From Polytrichum commune (lineage: Eukaryota > Streptophyta > Polytrichopsida > Polytrichales > Polytrichaceae), in NCBI GenBank assembly GCA_950295325.1, contig OX485805.1, forward strand, positions 24,289,501 to 24,353,500: 64,000 nucleotides of DNA, written 5' to 3'. The notes below the pieces were generated by a model, which searched no databases, was not told where the DNA came from, and saw only the letters and a list, made by a program, of their open reading frames with translations. The position numbers were made by a program, and so were the translations under genes. This document shows, piece by piece, positions 1 through 11,367 of this stretch; position 1 is the first letter of the stretch, and every line of letters starts with the position of its first letter.

Positions 1-2843
1 AAGCACAAATGCCACTTTTAGTTCTACCCCAGGGAGCTTCCTGAGTAGCTTCTACTACGACCTGCTGTGCCCAGGCTATGGCACCGCAAAGCTTCAGCAA
101 GTGACAGAGAGCATTGTGAAGCAGTATGTGAATAATGACCACACCTTAGCACCTTCCCTGCTACGGCTGGCATTCCATGATAGCTTTGTTGAGGTGAGCC
201 GCAAAACTGAAATTTATCATGTCAAACTAAGTGGTAGTATGACAAATATAACTTGTATGTAAATAGGAAAAAAGTGCGAGAACAAAATGATTTTACTGAA
301 AATTTATTGGGTGGTCAGGGATGTGAGGGATCTATTCTTCTGAACTCGACAGCGACGAATGTGGCGGAGAAGGATTCGATCGTAAACGCGGGCACCTTGA
401 GAGGATACTCGGTGGTGGATGATATCAAAGCCCAACTGGAGAGTATTTGCCCCCAAGTTTATTCGTGTGCCGATATTGTCCAGGAGGTGGCCTTAGCAGC
501 CATGAAAGCTGTAAGCTCATGCCAAATTATTCAAACCTCTAGATTAATTGCCACATGATGAGATCAACAGTGTCCAGCAATAATAAATATTCATTACGAA
601 CTCACTTGAAACTTGGTCCGTCTAAGTAATTATGCATCTAATTCGTGATGCATGATGTTCTTGGGAATACATGTAAAACTAGCTCAACTTGAAGCAGTAA
701 TTTAACACCATAAATCATCATCCGGTGACAATATCAGAGTCATCTCTTTCTTCTGTCATGCAATTATAACTGTCACTGACATCATTTTGAGCCCATTCGG
801 CGTCCCTTCTTGGGATTATTATTTCCTATCAGATGAATGCATGCATGTCATTAGTGCTTTACACTAATAGATGGGAGGTGATGATTACTAAATTTGCAGA
901 ACCAGGCCCTGAACTTTCCTCAATGGATAGTAAGATATGGGCGGCGGGATGGATTCGACTCAAGCGCTATCAACTCGCTCCTAAATCTTCCCAGTCCCTT
1001 TGCCAGCTACACAACACTTGTGCAGAACTTTGCTGCGAAAAACCTCACTAAAAAGGACATGCTTGTTCTGTCTGGTGAGATACTACCACACGATAAATTG
1101 GCATGATGATCAGATATTATTAGTCATCTCTCGTAGTACAAATTGATAAGCCATTGTTGCATTAAATTCTCTTTGATTTACATGACATTACTCACCGAAC
1201 AGCTCTCGTTCCGTGGGCCTTCAGCATGTAACAGTGACACTAATGCCCTTTGACAGTGTTAATGTCAACTTATTGAGCACAATAATGTCACAAATATGGC
1301 ATTTTTTCTCAGTGGAAACTAAGAATGTCACAAAGTTGACAAACGAATATGATATTAAATCCATAGTATTTCAGTAGCGTGAGATGTTCGAAAAGTTGCA
1401 CATATTCAAATTGAACTCCCCAACATCTCATTGTTATATTTCAAGGATCACGTGGTTGAGTACTGTTATGTTATAATGATGAAGTATTAGATGTCAAGTT
1501 AAGAATAAATTTATAAACCCTCAAACAAGGTCATTTTATCATTATCTTAATGCACTCACTGTTGTTAAGCCTGAACATAAACAAATTATTTAATGATAAT
1601 ATTCAGCCTTGTGGGCTTGCACCCTTTTCTTTTTGTTCCGAAGGAACCAATCTCTACGAATCAGAACCTTCATAATTAAATTGTCAGCCGACCCTAGGCT
1701 AGTGGCAAGCTCTTGGATTCTCGTTGTTGTCTACCTTAGGACACGAATCAACACACACTATTTCAATCCAACTAAATTGATGTCGCAAAAAGAAATATTT
1801 CTGGTATAATATCTTGAAAGATGTTGAAAAGGAGGGCACAATCTAATGGGAGTCTTCTTGCCACCACCCAAGAATGTGATAATCATTCTCAAGCAAGACT
1901 TTTATCCACATTGTGAAATCTCCTAGCTTTGCAAAATCATTATGAATAGAAAAAAAAATCCTTATTATAAGCCAAATATGTCATGTTCTCAAGATTTGTG
2001 AATCATAGCTCTAAGTGTAATATTCTTCCAACCTCCCCGGGCTGGTTCATTGCTTGGCTCAATGAACAAACCTCGGACACTCATACTAGTAAAGACAATG
2101 CCTGCGGGGGTTGAATCGTGTCTTCATCATGCCAACCCATGATTAGTGTCATCTCTCCCTATTCTTCTAGGCAAATCAACCACAATCAATATGTAACTTG
2201 GTGTCAACTAGGCTCCGGCTTGTCACCCAAGTTGGCCAAATTTATTAATTTTAATACAGAGCTGATACCTTGTTCCTCTTCATGTGTATGACAAAAAATC
2301 AAACTGCACAACTTGCCTTTGTGGTCGTTTCAAGAAACTACATGTTCGATTTAACAGTTCCCTTCTTTCTAGACTCATTTTCTCCTTTTCTTTTCTTTTT
2401 CTCCGATTTGTTTAAATCTCTCTTCTTTGTGATTGATTGTTGTAGGTGCCCACACCATTGGCCGCTCACGTTGCGCTGCCATCATCCCGAGATTGTATAA
2501 CTTCAATGGCACAAACGGCCCGGACCCATCTTTGGACACGGATTTCGCGGCCACGATGATGGCCAAGTGCCCCCAAAACGCGAGCCTGACCTTGGTGAAG
2601 ATGGACATCACGACCCCGGACACGTTTGACAACGCGTATTACAACAACGTGTTGTCCAAGAAGGGCTTCTTCACCTCCGATTCGCAGCTGAACGCTGATA
2701 GCTCCCATCTCCAAGACGAGAACAACTCCAACGCCGTGTTCTTGTTAGACTTTGCGATCTCCATGAACAAGCTGAGCGAAGTGGGGCCCTTGTTATACCC
2801 GCAGGGTGAGATTCGCAAGAACTGCGCCCTTGTGAATTCGTGA
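1..2843 (+). CDS. Class III peroxidase A (5' end outside window)
   Basis: Secreted heme peroxidase (H2O2-dependent oxidation of phenolics, cell wall or apoplast). Exons read 2-193, 319-510, 900-1074 and 2446-2843, all with GT/AG borders, at the three classical intron positions of the family. Visible are the distal-helix Arg and His in [13 protein letters not shown], the proximal His in [12 protein letters not shown], and the distal-domain SCADI. The C-terminal half has the [11 protein letters not shown] calcium-site stretch, and the protein ends in CALVNS. Cysteines for the 11-91, 97-301 and 177-209 disulfides (HRP numbering) are present. Odd: HDCF is HDSF, so the Cys44 equivalent is Ser while its partner Cys49 (GCEGS) remains. 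The usual GCD is also GCE. There are no internal stops. The signal peptide and start lie upstream of the window. Paralogue of the gene at 24.06 kb. Family assignment is certain; activity is open. Confidence 0.93.
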
Positions 2844-4090
2844 TTTTTGTTTCGATTTGCCTGCTTGTAGTCTAAAGGTTGGGAGGAAATGTTTGATTAA
2901 TCCGCACTCAACTTAGTATATTAAGCCAAAATTTTCAATGTCGGCGGATTTCAGCATGTTTCTTCACGCATCTCATGAGTCGCATATATGAAAAACATAT
3001 AACATGTGTGCCATGATGATCTTACGGTGCTGGACCTTGACATTCCTAGTTGACACATGGGATTACTTAGGGTGCCCAAGCGAGCCTGAGCCCCATTTTC
3101 TCATTCAGGCCCTGGGGATTTTGTATTTTCAGTCACAGTGAAATTGATTGTTTCTCTTGTCTCAAAAAAATAAATATATTTCAAATGTTTCCTAACGACA
3201 TCATCAACTCATATATATATATATATATATATGAAACTTGCTCCACATAGTTTTTTCAGCCACCAAATCGATATTATTTTATACAGTTGTGCATCACAGT
3301 TCACTCCCGAATCGGTTGCTGGTGTATGGATGTTTCCAAAGTTACAAATGTCAAGTGAGTCAGACAACGATAATCTCAACTGAATGTAGACTAGAAGCTC
3401 AAGAAGAAAGACTGCGGAATGGCTACTGTAATTCCAACTCTGAAGTAATCGAAGCATGCTTTATGACATTGGCTGGACTCTACTAAAGCAAAGAAAAATC
3501 AACGTCGGGCAATCCGACATGAATTTGAGCCCGTTGGCCCTACCCTACTCAAGAATCCCCTTGGTGCAGGGTGAAGCTTACTACCTACCTTGCGCTGGGT
3601 GGATTCTTGTTTGTAAAAATATATAAAAATAAAATGAAGTAAAATATGTTATTTTGATATTCATGTACTATGTGGGAAGAGTACTCGTTCTTGTTTATTG
3701 TCAATTTTTCTCTTATTAAGTACTAGATATGTGAGATATTTGATGACTATTTGATAGATGGTTTTTATTGTTTTCTTAATTAGTGATGTGGGGATGGACT
3801 CTACTAAGATCTAGTACTAGCGTTCTCCATAGAAAATTAATACTGCATGTGAACCTAACTGCAGCACGAGATTTGCTGAAGCTTGACTGATTTGCGCCCT
3901 CAGAGTTTGGCACCATAATTGGCTTGATTCATGATGAGATTAAATGTGTGGTGTTTTGAGACACCACAGCAACTTGAAGTTCACTGTCTCAGTTGCACAA
4001 CGAATAACCCATTATGGGAGTGAGGGCAGCTTGTAAAGTATAGTTACTGTGACTATTACTATGGCTAGTAAATGTGCGTTGCTTGCGTCA
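2844..4090. other. Intergenic DNA after peroxidase A
   Basis: AT-rich and without a gene. It holds an (AT)n tract at 3211-3231. A ~110-bp segment at 3486-3600 (CGTCGGGCAATCCGACATGA, GCCCGTTGGCCCTACCCTACT) recurs inverted at about 56755-56850. Confidence 0.7.
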
Positions 4091-4405
4091 CTACACTAGA
4101 TTTATTGTAATTAGGGTCATCACTTCTATTTGTCTTGCTCAATTATACTAATTGTAATCCACCCATGTAGTGTCACCAACACCAAATGCAAGCCTGCCAC
4201 TATTTTTCATACCTTGTAAATAAAAACTGGGCACTGAACATTTATAATTTTGTAATTGCTGTCATCTACTAACAAGTGATTTTTCATCCAAATTTCAATC
4301 ATCCATGACATTAAAATTTCATTACAAAAATGCTAGGATACATATTATACCAAACTTCATGAGTATTGCATTACATAAATGTAAGTTGGGATGATACTAC
4401 TTGTA
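4091..4405. mobile_element. Member of the ACTAAATA-ended MITE family (partial)
   Basis: Shares CTACACTAGATTTATTGTAA at its start and the interior blocks TTGCTCAATTATACTAATTGT and GTGTCACCAACACCAAATG with copies at 25.2, 53.0, 54.6 and 58.2 kb. The right terminus is not recognisable. Confidence 0.5.
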
Positions 4406-4427
4406 GATTTATTTGACTAGTCTGATC

Positions 4428-4625
4428 TTCAGTTGCTAAACGTCTGCAGATATGTTTTTTTGGTTTAGCAACTGAAATTTTAGGAATTTGGGGTCGTGTA
4501 ATATACCTTTGGAAAGGTCTTGAAAATGCCTTTCCAATGGTATATTACACGCCCCAAAAAATTTGAAATTGCAGCTGCAAAATAAAATAGAAAGTTATAT
4601 AGTTGTTTAACAACTGCAGATCTAG
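4428..4625. mobile_element. Hairpin-forming MITE-like element
   Basis: A nearly continuous inverted repeat. The inner stem pairs TTGGGGTCGTGTAATATACC (4487-4506) with its complement near 4538-4557, around a loop with the sequence TCTTGAAAATG. Outer arms (CAGTTGCTAAAC and GTTTAACAACTG) extend it to about 200 bp. No target duplication was identified. It could also yield a foldback transcript. Confidence 0.65.
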
Positions 4626-5227
4626 CTGGTCAAAAGAACTATAGCCGATTTTGGCTGCGGTTCTTTTTGACATAGTATTCAACTATTGACATCACAATGT
4701 ATCATGTGGTTACCTTCAGGTGCTGAAATTTTTGAGCTACTGTCGATATAATGTCCAATCTTACTACTGTTCTAAATCCACCCACTTGGCCACAGCCAAA
4801 TAGGGGTGTGACATTTAGACGTGACAACTACCTTAAACACTATATTCGGTATTTGGAGACTTTTTGTTGATTATGAGACTATATAAGGATGCACCTTTCA
4901 AAATTGGACCAGTAATGACGACTAAAAATCCCATATGTATAATGGTATGCTACTGTTATTATACATAAAGGCATGGAAATGAACAAAAATGTGAGGCATA
5001 CATGAAAATAGTTGCGTATGAAATCACAACTCGTTATGAATGAAGGGAAGGTGCGAAGAATGAATGGAAGTTGAATGAATTAATTGGGATTGAAATACAA
5101 TTATAATGGAAATACCATCAATGTCTTGAGTAACTTGGAATAGCATAGAAAGTAAGCACTTAAATATGTTCTACACCTAAGCCCATTTAGGAAGTCCGTC
5201 CCACTAGTACGCTTCTAGACGTCACAC

Positions 5228-6226
5228 TAGTCCGACCCACTATTTTTTTTTGCGGCTAAGCCCTTTTTTTTGGCGGCCTCCATGGCTCTAAAAATCTCAG
5301 GCCCACGACTGTATCCTTGTGTGTTGCCTGGACAGGAATATGTGTCGTTCTTGCATGTTTCAGGACGCGCTCCCGAATTGTAAGAGGTGGTATTATAAGT
5401 AGAATGCGAGGGTGTTTGCGAAAGGGAACGTCTTGCGCTTCTCCGGAGGGCCAGACAACGATCGGACTCGGAAGATGCGGCCTTGAGGGCGTGCCTATCC
5501 AAGGAGGACGTGGAGGAGGACCGGGCACCAAGCGAGCGGGTAACCACCTGCGAAACAACGTCATAGGAAGATAAGAATAGGAATGGAGTGGGGAAAATAA
5601 TGAGGGCGGTTTGGGATGGGCGCTCGTAAAGAGAACGGCACGCAAACGGAAGACAAGGGAAGCAAAAGCGGGAAAGGGGTTTAGGGTTGAGGAGGGCACC
5701 TTGGCTTTGGGGACGTCCATGCGGGGAACGGTGGGAACGAGGGGGGCGTCGACGGGAGCATCCGGAGCCGATGGAACTATTGTATTGGTGAGTGGCGGGG
5801 GGGGGAGTCGAGGCGTGGGGGGCTCACGATGGCGGAGGACGTTGCGGGGGGAGGAACGGAGTCGGCGGGGGAGGTGTGGCAACGGGGGCCTTCCATGCGG
5901 AGACGCCGGCTCGGCCCGCAACGAGCGACGGCGTCGTCCTTAGAGGCCGAGAGGTGCCCCAAACGAACGAGCGTCCGTTTCTCCTTGGAGAGGGGGGAGG
6001 GCGACGGGGCGTAGGCGCGGGCGACAAGTGCGGGGGGCGGGCTGTTGACGACGCCGTCGTCGATGCCGATGTCGCGGGAGTAATCCACGGCCGAGGCCGC
6101 GTCCACCGCCGAGAACTGGTAGAGGGATGGCATTTGGAAGTCCGTGACGTCGCGGGAAGGGGAGGCAGGGGGCGAGAGGGGACGGGAAGGGCCGTCGACC
6201 ACAGGGGCGTCGCATATGGGGGTAGA
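5228..6226 (-). pseudogene. Pro/Ser-rich reading frame broken by frameshifts
   Basis: From an acceptor-like site after a (TTG)n tract (6227) the minus strand reads a protein-like sequence with a stretch SLYQFSAVDAASAVDYS, then Pro-rich segments. It changes frame at the G run near 5794-5803 and again near 5540, where a Ser/Arg-rich tail (EAAKKKGLAAKKNSGSD) ends at 5227. No domain recognised. Composition follows that of the adjacent phosphatase (G/C-rich, Pro/Arg/Ser). It could be the remains of a neighbouring or captured gene, or a real gene with unrecognised small introns. Confidence 0.4.
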
Positions 6227-6349
6227 CTATGGGCAAGAACAACAACAACAACAATCACAACAACAATCACAACAACAAAAGACATCCAAAAACGAAGCAA
6301 GCATTAGTAAATGTGAACCACATGATACAAGCAAAGACATGGAGGCATT

Positions 6350-7117
6350 TCAAATCAATTTATTGAGTTTGGCGAGCCTCATGATGCTCTTGAATACATT
6401 ATCGCGGGGGCTTAGCGCCGCATTGCCGAAGGGGTTGGACCTAACAAAAAATGGTATGCTACCGGCGTGGAGCACGAGCCTTCTAAGGTAGGGGGCTAGC
6501 CTATCGACCAAAAATGTGTCTTGCCTATCGCCGGTCCAAGTGTCCGGGAAGATGACGTTGCCCGGGGGGTTCAAGACGCTCTTGGTGGGGCTGTCGTCGA
6601 TGAGAACGGTGTTCTCTGGAGTCGGCCACCACCCGTGCGGCGTCCCTTGCAGACGGGGGACGCCTCGCCAGAGTCTCGAGCGGAGGACCTTGAGGAACTG
6701 TTGTCCTCCGCCCTGACCGCCAAACTTGGGCACCGGTTGACCTTTCTCGTCGAGCAGCTCGTCGCAGTCCTCTTGGCCGAGGACGAGGCAAGGGCTCGGG
6801 AGATCGCGGAACAAGAAGTGCACGATGGGCTCGGTGTTCTCCATGACCATGGAGCTCCACACAATGACGTGAGCGAACTCGACCACCTTGCGAAGGAAGT
6901 CACGCAAGCCGGGACGGGCGCGGACAGCCTTGCGGTTAATGAGGGTGTCGAGCTCGCCGTTGTAGTCCCTTTCGTCGGGGTGACGAAAGGGATGCGTGGG
7001 GATCCTTGGGATGTGTTGGGTGTGACACAACACCCCGTTGAGGTCAAAAACGATGAAAGGTTTGTTCCGGGTGGGAGGTCCACTGGTCGAGGGGTTGCGA
7101 CCAATCTCCGGGGGGTC
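6350..7117 (-). CDS. FCP1/NIF-like phosphatase domain (HAD), 5' part unclear
   Basis: A single open stretch of 255 codons from an acceptor-like CATCACAG to a stop. It carries the HAD-type motifs of plant FCP1/NLI-interacting-factor-like phosphatases: KPFIVFDLNGVLCH (nucleophile region, residues about 19-32), VIVWSS (about 85-89) and NTVLIDDSPTKSVLNPPG (about 169-186). A C-terminal NPFGNAA follows. Such proteins dephosphorylate Ser/Thr in protein tails such as the RNA polymerase II CTD; the substrate here is unknown. No ATG precedes the motif within the exon, so upstream exons are needed. The minus-strand exon ending at 7736 is in a compatible phase (0), so the two could belong to one transcript across an intron full of palindromes. 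The region is much richer in G/C than the surroundings, suggesting capture by a transposon or a different origin. Confidence 0.75.
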   Translation of the reverse strand, partial: DPPEIGRNPSTSGPPTRNKPFIVFDLNGVLCHTQHIPRIPTHPFRHPDERDYNGELDTLINRKAVRARPGLRDFLRKVVEFAHVIVWSSMVMENTEPIVHFLFRDLPSPCLVLGQEDCDELLDEKGQPVPKFGGQGGGQQFLKVLRSRLWRGVPRLQGTPHGWWPTPENTVLIDDSPTKSVLNPPGNVIFPDTWTGDRQDTFLVDRLAPYLRRLVLHAGSIPFFVRSNPFGNAALSPRDNVFKSIMRLAKLNKLI

Positions 7118-7250
7118 CTGTGATGAACAACTCGACTAGTTTAATTCTATGATCCAATAATGAAATTTTGCGTAGAAAATGAAGACGGTGTATTATGGGG
7201 AAAGACGAGGAAGTGAGGAGAGTGCAAGGAAAATGTGCTCAAGGGCACAC

Positions 7251-7406
7251 TTGCGAACGAGCGTTCGTGAATGAAGGCTGCGGGGGCGGTGCGCATCATT
7301 TACGAGCGCTCGTTCGTGAGCGCGGCTACACGTACATTTACGAGCGGTCGTTCGCGAATGAGGTGGACAGTGGGTCGCAGCCTTTCACGAACGAGCGTTC
7401 GCGAAT
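7251..7406. repeat. Cluster of four diverged 22-bp palindromes
   Basis: Copies at about 7251-7272, 7298-7319, 7337-7358 and 7385-7406 follow the pattern of arm TTTACGAACG, two variable bases, then the complementary arm. Each has one to four changes, such as GAGCG for GAACG or CGCGAA for CGTAAA. Confidence 0.85.
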
Positions 7407-7680
7407 GAGGTGGGTATGCAAGAATGAACATAATCTCATCAACATATACAACATACGAGAAGGGGTCGAGGGCAGAGAATTTGAAGCAACGCGATGCAGA
7501 TAACATAGGCTCATATATTAATCCATTGAATATTTACATTTCTCACGTGATAGTCTATCACATTTTCCTAAGGCAAAATGATGCCGTGTCCTACAAAATT
7601 GTTCGGCCCTAAGGGGGACCGCTGACGAGGGCTCTCGCAAGGCCACTGGATGTCGATGAAGAGAAAAACATCGCGATGTT
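7380..7680 (+). repeat. Block homologous to 15060-15340
   Basis: Both loci run, in the same orientation, from a 22-bp palindrome through GGTATGCAAGAATGAACATAA or GGTACGCAAAAGTCAACATAA. They continue to GTGATAGTCTATC or GTGATAGTATATC, TTCCTAAG, a CCTACAAAA stretch and a GGATGT segment. The copies have diverged strongly. This ties the palindromes to one repeat family. Confidence 0.65.
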
Positions 7681-7686
7681 AGAGAG

Positions 7687-9291
7687 GTTACGAACGCGCG
7701 TTCGTAAAAAAATGGTATTCTCAGAGGAGAGTTACCTCGTCATCGGGGGGAGGGGCAGCGGCGCTGGACCGAGCAGCAGGTCCCTCCTCAACGATTAACG
7801 AACGCGCGTTCGTAACCTCCACAGCTGCAGCCGCCTCTGTCTCCATGGCCTCTGCCTCACGCTCCGGTTGAGAGGCCTGTGTCGCCTGGATGCGCAGCGC
7901 GTCTTCTTCCTCGGCGCCCAGGTCGAGCGCGTCCATCCTAACATCCTCCATCCACGCCGCATGGGTTTCTTCCAAGTCCATCCCATGCAACCCTGGTGCG
8001 TCATTGGGGCTCCCCTGCGTGTCCTCCACAATGACCATGTCAGTGTGTCGCTTAGAGTCATCGCCATGTCTGTCTACTACCCTGGGGACGACGGTGAAAG
8101 ACGACGCATTGGTGTATGAGGGCAGTCCTACCCTTGAAGGGGGAGGGGTGAGGACTGGAGGACCTGAAGATTCACGAACGCGCGTTCGTAAATCCTCGTC
8201 CTCCTGGATGGCCGCCGCCACAGCATTGTGGGAGGTGGTCGAGGGAACCTCTGGTGGCGGAGGAGTGCCAACAGGCGTAGGGTGGGGCGCCTGCTGGCGG
8301 GAAGGCCCTCCGGTGAACATGCCCGGTGGAGGGGATTGGGAGGGGTATCCTCCAGGGAAGGGGTAGGCCGGCTGGGGGGGCGCCGAGAAGCTCTGCATAC
8401 GCTGGAGCATGCCGAGGATGGCGTCCGTCTTCTCGTTCGACTGCCTCAGCTCCTCCTGAATTGCAAACATTTTCTTGGCATTCTCCTCTGCCGCCTTCGC
8501 CATGTCCTCCTTCATCTTTTGCTCGAGCTTGGCGTTAAGCTCGGCGACGGACAATGCCTCCTCTTTGACCCTCTTGTTTTTGTCAAAGTCTACCCCCAGC
8601 TCGACCATGATCTCCATGTCGCCCTCGTCCTCATCGGAGACCTCGATGATTGCCCCCGGAGGCAGCTCCACGTAGGGGGTCTTCTTCATCCTCCACCTCG
8701 TGTTGCGGTACTGGTCCAACGTCGGTCGGGACCGTTGGTCCAGAAGGTCGAGGTTCTCCATCTTGGGAACCACGATCGGCCTGGGCGACACGGATGTCGA
8801 GCATCCCCCGGGAGTGCCGAATGCCTCCGCTCCAGACGTTCTCGCGGGGAGGACATCTTGGGTTGTCCCCGCCGACGACCCCGTGTATCCACCCGGAGTC
8901 CCTTGCACGTCGGATGGATTTCCCGACGGCGCCAAAATGCGGAGAGGAGTGACGTCCAAGGATCGGAGGATCGCCTCGACGTTGTAGGAGGGCGCGGGCT
9001 CGTCGTCGTCCGTCTCCATGGCGGGCATGCCTTCGTCGATGGGCATGTTGATGTCCGTCCTCGGGAGGGACATGTCCTCCAAGTCCATCGTGGAGGCCTT
9101 CGCCCTGTGCACGTGGAAGTCCTTCTCGTCGATGGCTTCAATGAAGTTGTTGACGACCAGCCCCAGCATCTGAGATTCAAGCAAATACGTTAGAATATAC
9201 GAACGTGCGTTCGTAAACATCAACGACGAGAAACAATGTCATCAAAACCCAAGACAAGTTGAGGTGAACTTTACGAACGAGCGTTCGTAAA
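7687..9291. repeat. Five dispersed 22-bp palindromes in and around an ORF
   Basis: Copies at 7687-7708, 7795-7816, 8171-8192, 9196-9217 and 9270-9291. Centres are CG, CG, CG, TG and AG. The last two sit inside a 141-bp intron; the second and third are in frame within the long exon, encoding VTNARS and LRTRVRES on the minus strand. Confidence 0.9.
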
Positions 9292-10232
9292 TATTAGTTG
9301 GAGAGCTTACCATCGCAGCGTACATGAACTTGCTGCCGCCACAAACGTTGTACACGGTCTCTCCGTTTATTGCCACGCTCTGCAAAACGGAGACGTAGAA
9401 CTCCAACCTGAGTTCCATCGCCGGGAAGACAGTGTACAAGGTCTCCTGCAGCAGATCCTTGGGAGGGGGATGGAGGATGCTGTAGATCTTCTTGAACGTA
9501 GTGTTCGCCTTGACAGGGGCTCGCCCATTCCGAAGCGCGTTGTACGTCAAGAAGACGAGGCTGACCGCCCCCACCTGTTTGTTTCTCCTGGAGCTCCTCC
9601 CTTGTCCTCTTCGATGGCGTGGAGTGTCTACTGGGGCCCTCCGTCGCCCTGCTAGCGGAAGGCACAGGCCTGGGTGCACTTCTAGATCCTCCTGCTCCTG
9701 ATGTGGATGGTTTCCTGGGGCTCTTCTTCTTCTTGTTTGCCTCAGTGACCACATTGTTGTATTTGGAGATGTTCAATGCAAGGGCGGTCAATTTCCTTGC
9801 CGTCCAGTATGGGCTCAACGCATATTTGGAGAAGAGGCCGTCCAGGTCGAAGTGCTTGGCATCTTCCGCTACGTTATTGGTGGCGTATTGGTAGGAGAAG
9901 GTATTTTTCTGAAAATGCAACAAGAGGTTGATATGATCCTTCTTGTTCTTCATGTCCAGAATTACATACTCCCCCTAGGCCTCTATGGACTCTATCTCCC
10001 ACGTCTTCATTTGAACCCACTGTTCGGGCTGGTCCGGTTTTGTCTCCAGCTCGTAGGTGAAGCGCATGCAGAAGAGGCCGTCCCCGATCTTCTCTGGCAG
10101 TGCCGTCCACTCCCCCATGAAGTCTTCCTTGGGGACATAATTGTCGTTTCCCTTATCGTCTAACACCGACTCTGGGAGGCCATCGACCTTCACCGCGAAC
10201 ATCTCAATGGCGCTTCTGCTTGATCTTGCCAT
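7736..10232 (-). pseudogene. Long charged reading frame with stop and frameshift, unknown family
   Basis: Reads from MARSSRSAIEMFAV (10232, directly after a TGTTGCAG acceptor-like site). The frame has an in-frame TAG at 9975-9977 and a frame change near 9565-9582. It then meets a well-formed 141-bp intron (9310-9170; GATG/GTAAGC to CTCAG/ATGCTGG) and an exon of 478 codons ending at a GTAACT donor-like site (7735). The second exon is rich in Asp/Glu early, has a predicted coiled-coil-like Glu/Lys stretch (about 8420-8560) and Pro-rich parts. I recognise no family. The 141-bp intron and the introns or flanks on both sides hold the 22-bp palindrome, and two more copies (7795-7816 and 8171-8192) lie in frame within the exon. 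The stop and the frameshift argue for a decaying element gene; sequencing error would be the alternative. Confidence 0.5.
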
Positions 10233-10260
10233 CTGCAACAGAATATAAACAATTAGTGAC

Positions 10261-10894
10261 TTTACGAACGAACGTTCGTAAGTGACATGCATATCTCACA
10301 GACTACGCAGTGTTAATGCGTCTTTGCAATTGATGTAATTATATTTACGAACGTTCGTTCGTAAATGGGGGGTTGCAAGATCATATAAATTTTTAGTATT
10401 GAGTTTACCAACGAGCATTCGTAACAGATATGAAGATCAAAGAGACTACTCGTCATGAATGTGTTTGTAATATATTTGGTTATTTTTACGAACGATCGTT
10501 TGTAAAAGATATAGGTTTTATAGATTTGGATTCATTTACGAACGTGCGTTCGTAAGTATGTCCATTTGGTCTATCTTTTCGGACATTTGGTTGATTTATC
10601 TTTCGTAAGTACATGTGATTTGTCTTATTGGTGTTCGCAAAATTATATTTGTTCTTTAGATATTCATAGAGGTTCATATTAAAGTTAAGATTCCTTCTGA
10701 GTGATATTTTGAGTATATATTTACGAACGTGCGTTCGTAAATATAGATCATTTTAAAGAACGTGGAGTGCGTATTTACGAACGCACGTTCGTAAATGGAG
10801 GTTCGGTATGCAGTGTATGTCCATTTACGAACGAGCGTTCGTAAATGCAGGTGGGTATGCAGTGTATGTCCATTTACGAACGAGCGTTCGTAAA
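10261..10894. repeat. Cluster of nine 22-bp palindromes
   Basis: Copies at 10261, 10344, 10404 (degenerate), 10485, 10535, 10720, 10774, 10824 and 10873. Centres include AA, TT, AT, TG, CA and AG, while the ten-base arms stay nearly invariant. The last two are part of a 49-bp direct duplication. They lie in AT-rich DNA upstream of the minus-strand reading frame that begins at 10232. Confidence 0.92.
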
Positions 10895-11367
10895 TGTGAT
10901 GGTTTTGGGATCCCCTGTCCGTACATATATGTATTCGTATATGTATATGTATATACGAATACGTATATGTATATAACTGACTTATTAGCTACTCTGCTTG
11001 CAGCCGTGCCTGCAAAATTTTGGTCAGAATGATGCAAATCTTGAATCATAAAGCAATTGAGATGCAGAATGAGATGCAGAATGAAACATGAAGAAGAAAG
11101 TGATAACTCACATTGCATGTAACAAAACAAATTGAATTCAAGAAGCAACATTTTCAGAATGTGAGAGGAGTTGGAAAGGATAACAAATTACATTGAAATG
11201 CTGCAGACTTCAAACCCTGCTTCTTCTCTTTCTGAAAATCCCAGAAATCCTCACAACTGCACACTCAATTGCCTTTCAAATGCACACTCAGATAACTCTA
11301 TAATGCAGACCTCAAGCCTTCACAGCTTATATACAAACCCTAGTATACTCCCATGTACACAAAACTC

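Noticed and set aside
6521-7123. 200-codon plus-strand reading frame
   Set aside because: Antisense to the FCP1-like phosphatase, which shows clear family motifs.
8228-9193. 321-codon plus-strand reading frame
   Set aside because: It is the antisense shadow of the 478-codon minus-strand exon. Its composition (many Arg, Gly, Leu, His) is typical of antisense of a G/C-rich coding region, and the minus strand has an adjoining well-formed intron.
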